Source: Ketobacter sp036337295 (GTDB taxonomy: Bacteria > Pseudomonadota > Gammaproteobacteria > Pseudomonadales > Ketobacteraceae). Taken from it: a DNA stretch of 64,000 bases. Below, one piece after another: positions 63,159 to 64,000 of this stretch; the first letter of the stretch is position 1; each line of letters opens with the position of its first letter. The stretch lies in the NCBI GenBank assembly GCA_036337295.1, contig JAYZEN010000009.1, forward strand, positions 186,001 through 250,000, written 5' to 3'. The notes under the pieces are model-generated. The model did no database searches. It saw nothing but the letters and a program-made list of their open reading frames with translations, and was not told the DNA's origin. The position numbers and the translations under genes were made by a program.

Positions 63159-64000
63159 TTGACTAGTTGCGTGAGCCGCTGCCAGTGGCTTGCAATGTTT
63201 GGCCTGTTGGTTTTGTTGTCGGCGCCGATGTTGGCTGCGGCGACGCAACACAGTGCTCGTATCGTTGATGTGGCTGAACTCAGTGATCGCATCACCGTAT
63301 CCAGCTCGCTGGACTATGTGGAGCAAACCCAACGGGTTTACACCATTGAGGATCTACTCGCTGATCAGCAGGCGGGGGACATCCCGTGGATTGGCAATCG
63401 AGCCAACTCCCCAGGGTTTGGTTTTGATACCAACACGTTCTGGTTTCGTCTGGTGGTGAGTAACAGCGCACAGGTGCCGTTGCAGCGTCTGTTGGAGATT
63501 GAGAATCCGGTTCTCGATGAAGTGCTGTTCTACCAGGTGGACGACGATGGCTACATCGTCAATGTGGCGCAGACCGGTGACCGGAACCCTTCCACCAACC
63601 GCCCGTTCTTCCACCATAATCTGGTGTTGCCATTCACCATCAAGGCGGGGGCTACCCAGTATCTGTACTTTCGTGTGACCACCTCAGGATCGTTGGAGTT
63701 TCCCCTGGAAATGTGGTCGCCGGAATCCTTTCAGGAGCGTGATCAGGTCAAGCTGCTGTTTTTCGGTGCCCTGTTCGGGATTCTGGTTGTGATGGGGCTT
63801 TACAACTTCTTCATTTATACCCTGTTCCGTGATGAGAGCATGGTGTATTACGCGGCATTCTCCATTGGCCTGATGCTGTTCTTGTCCACAATGCATGGCT
63901 TCACCGCGCAGTACGTGTGGGCGGAAACCAGTTGGTTGCGGGAGAACGCGCTGGTCATTGTGATTCCGCTGACGCTGTTTTTCTCACTCATGTTCTCCCG
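63159..64000 (+). CDS. 7TMR-DISM sensor protein (3'-truncated by window end)
   Basis: The frame stays open to the end of the window. I suggest TTG 63159 behind GGGGAG; GTG 63171 and ATG 63195 are alternatives. A signal peptide (MFGLLVLLSAPMLAAA) is followed by an extracellular beta-sandwich of the 7TMR-DISMED2 type (about 30-190; FDTNTFWFRLVVSN and YLYFRVTTSG). Then come the first membrane helices of the 7TMR-DISM module (LLFFGALFGILVVMGLYNFF). Output domains (GGDEF, histidine kinase or other) lie beyond the window. Confidence 0.88.
   Translation, partial: MTSCVSRCQWLAMFGLLVLLSAPMLAAATQHSARIVDVAELSDRITVSSSLDYVEQTQRVYTIEDLLADQQAGDIPWIGNRANSPGFGFDTNTFWFRLVVSNSAQVPLQRLLEIENPVLDEVLFYQVDDDGYIVNVAQTGDRNPSTNRPFFHHNLVLPFTIKAGATQYLYFRVTTSGSLEFPLEMWSPESFQERDQVKLLFFGALFGILVVMGLYNFFIYTLFRDESMVYYAAFSIGLMLFLSTMHGFTAQYVWAETSWLRENALVIVIPLTLFFSLMFS

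Overview
The window reads as chromosomal DNA of a free-living, probably marine, lipid-metabolising gammaproteobacterium. The housekeeping proteins (DinB, LexA-type repressor, XthA, DNA polymerase II, DinG, TesB, PreP-type M16 peptidase, Crp/Fnr regulator) are gammaproteobacterial in type. A phasin, several lipases and esterases, a CoA thioesterase and paired DUF445 membrane proteins recall the Alcanivorax/Ketobacter/Marinobacter neighbourhood. The genus is a guess from gene content, and no marker gene settles it. No rRNA, tRNA, CRISPR array, insertion sequence or prophage was seen.

Region 1 (1-23021, + strand) is the distal part of a large biosynthetic operon. It holds a 5'-truncated type I PKS (ACP remnant, then KS-AT-DH-ER-KR-ACP), a second PKS (KS-AT-KR-ACP) and a hybrid terminal synthetase (TubC-type docking domain, condensation, acyl-AMP-ligase-like adenylation, KR, carrier, thioesterase). 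Four envelope genes follow with almost no gaps: a secreted lipase with a possible GlyGly-CTERM tail, a four-helix membrane protein, an outer-membrane beta-barrel protein and a LolA-like periplasmic protein. I read this as synthesis plus envelope handling of a reduced polyketide-derived lipid. A 121-bp near-perfect inverted repeat sits between the two PKS genes.

Region 2 (23028-31220) has a convergent AraC-type regulator, an alpha/beta hydrolase, dinB and a divergent LexA-family gene that flank a clear LexA box, a membrane-anchored receiver/coiled-coil protein, a second tail-anchored coiled-coil protein, a DUF4112 protein and a beta-lactamase-fold esterase.

Region 3 (31291-39332) has two DUF445 proteins, an SCP2/UbiJ-like protein with a membrane hairpin, a phasin with a small membrane partner, a DUF1232 protein, an orphan ParA ATPase, a DUF1461-like membrane protein and an exported alpha/beta hydrolase.

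Region 4 (39372-54145) is mostly housekeeping: a lipoprotein, a TIGR03545/AsmA-like protein with a DUF815 ATPase, a DEDD exonuclease, a large M16 metallopeptidase, a metallophosphoesterase with an S51-like protein, a Crp/Fnr regulator, xthA directly followed by polB, and tesB.

Region 5 (54188-64000) holds an atypical TRAP-type transporter (lipoprotein, solute-binding protein, large fused permease), dinG, an unrecognised conserved-looking protein, a PilZ protein and the start of a 7TMR-DISM sensor that runs off the window.
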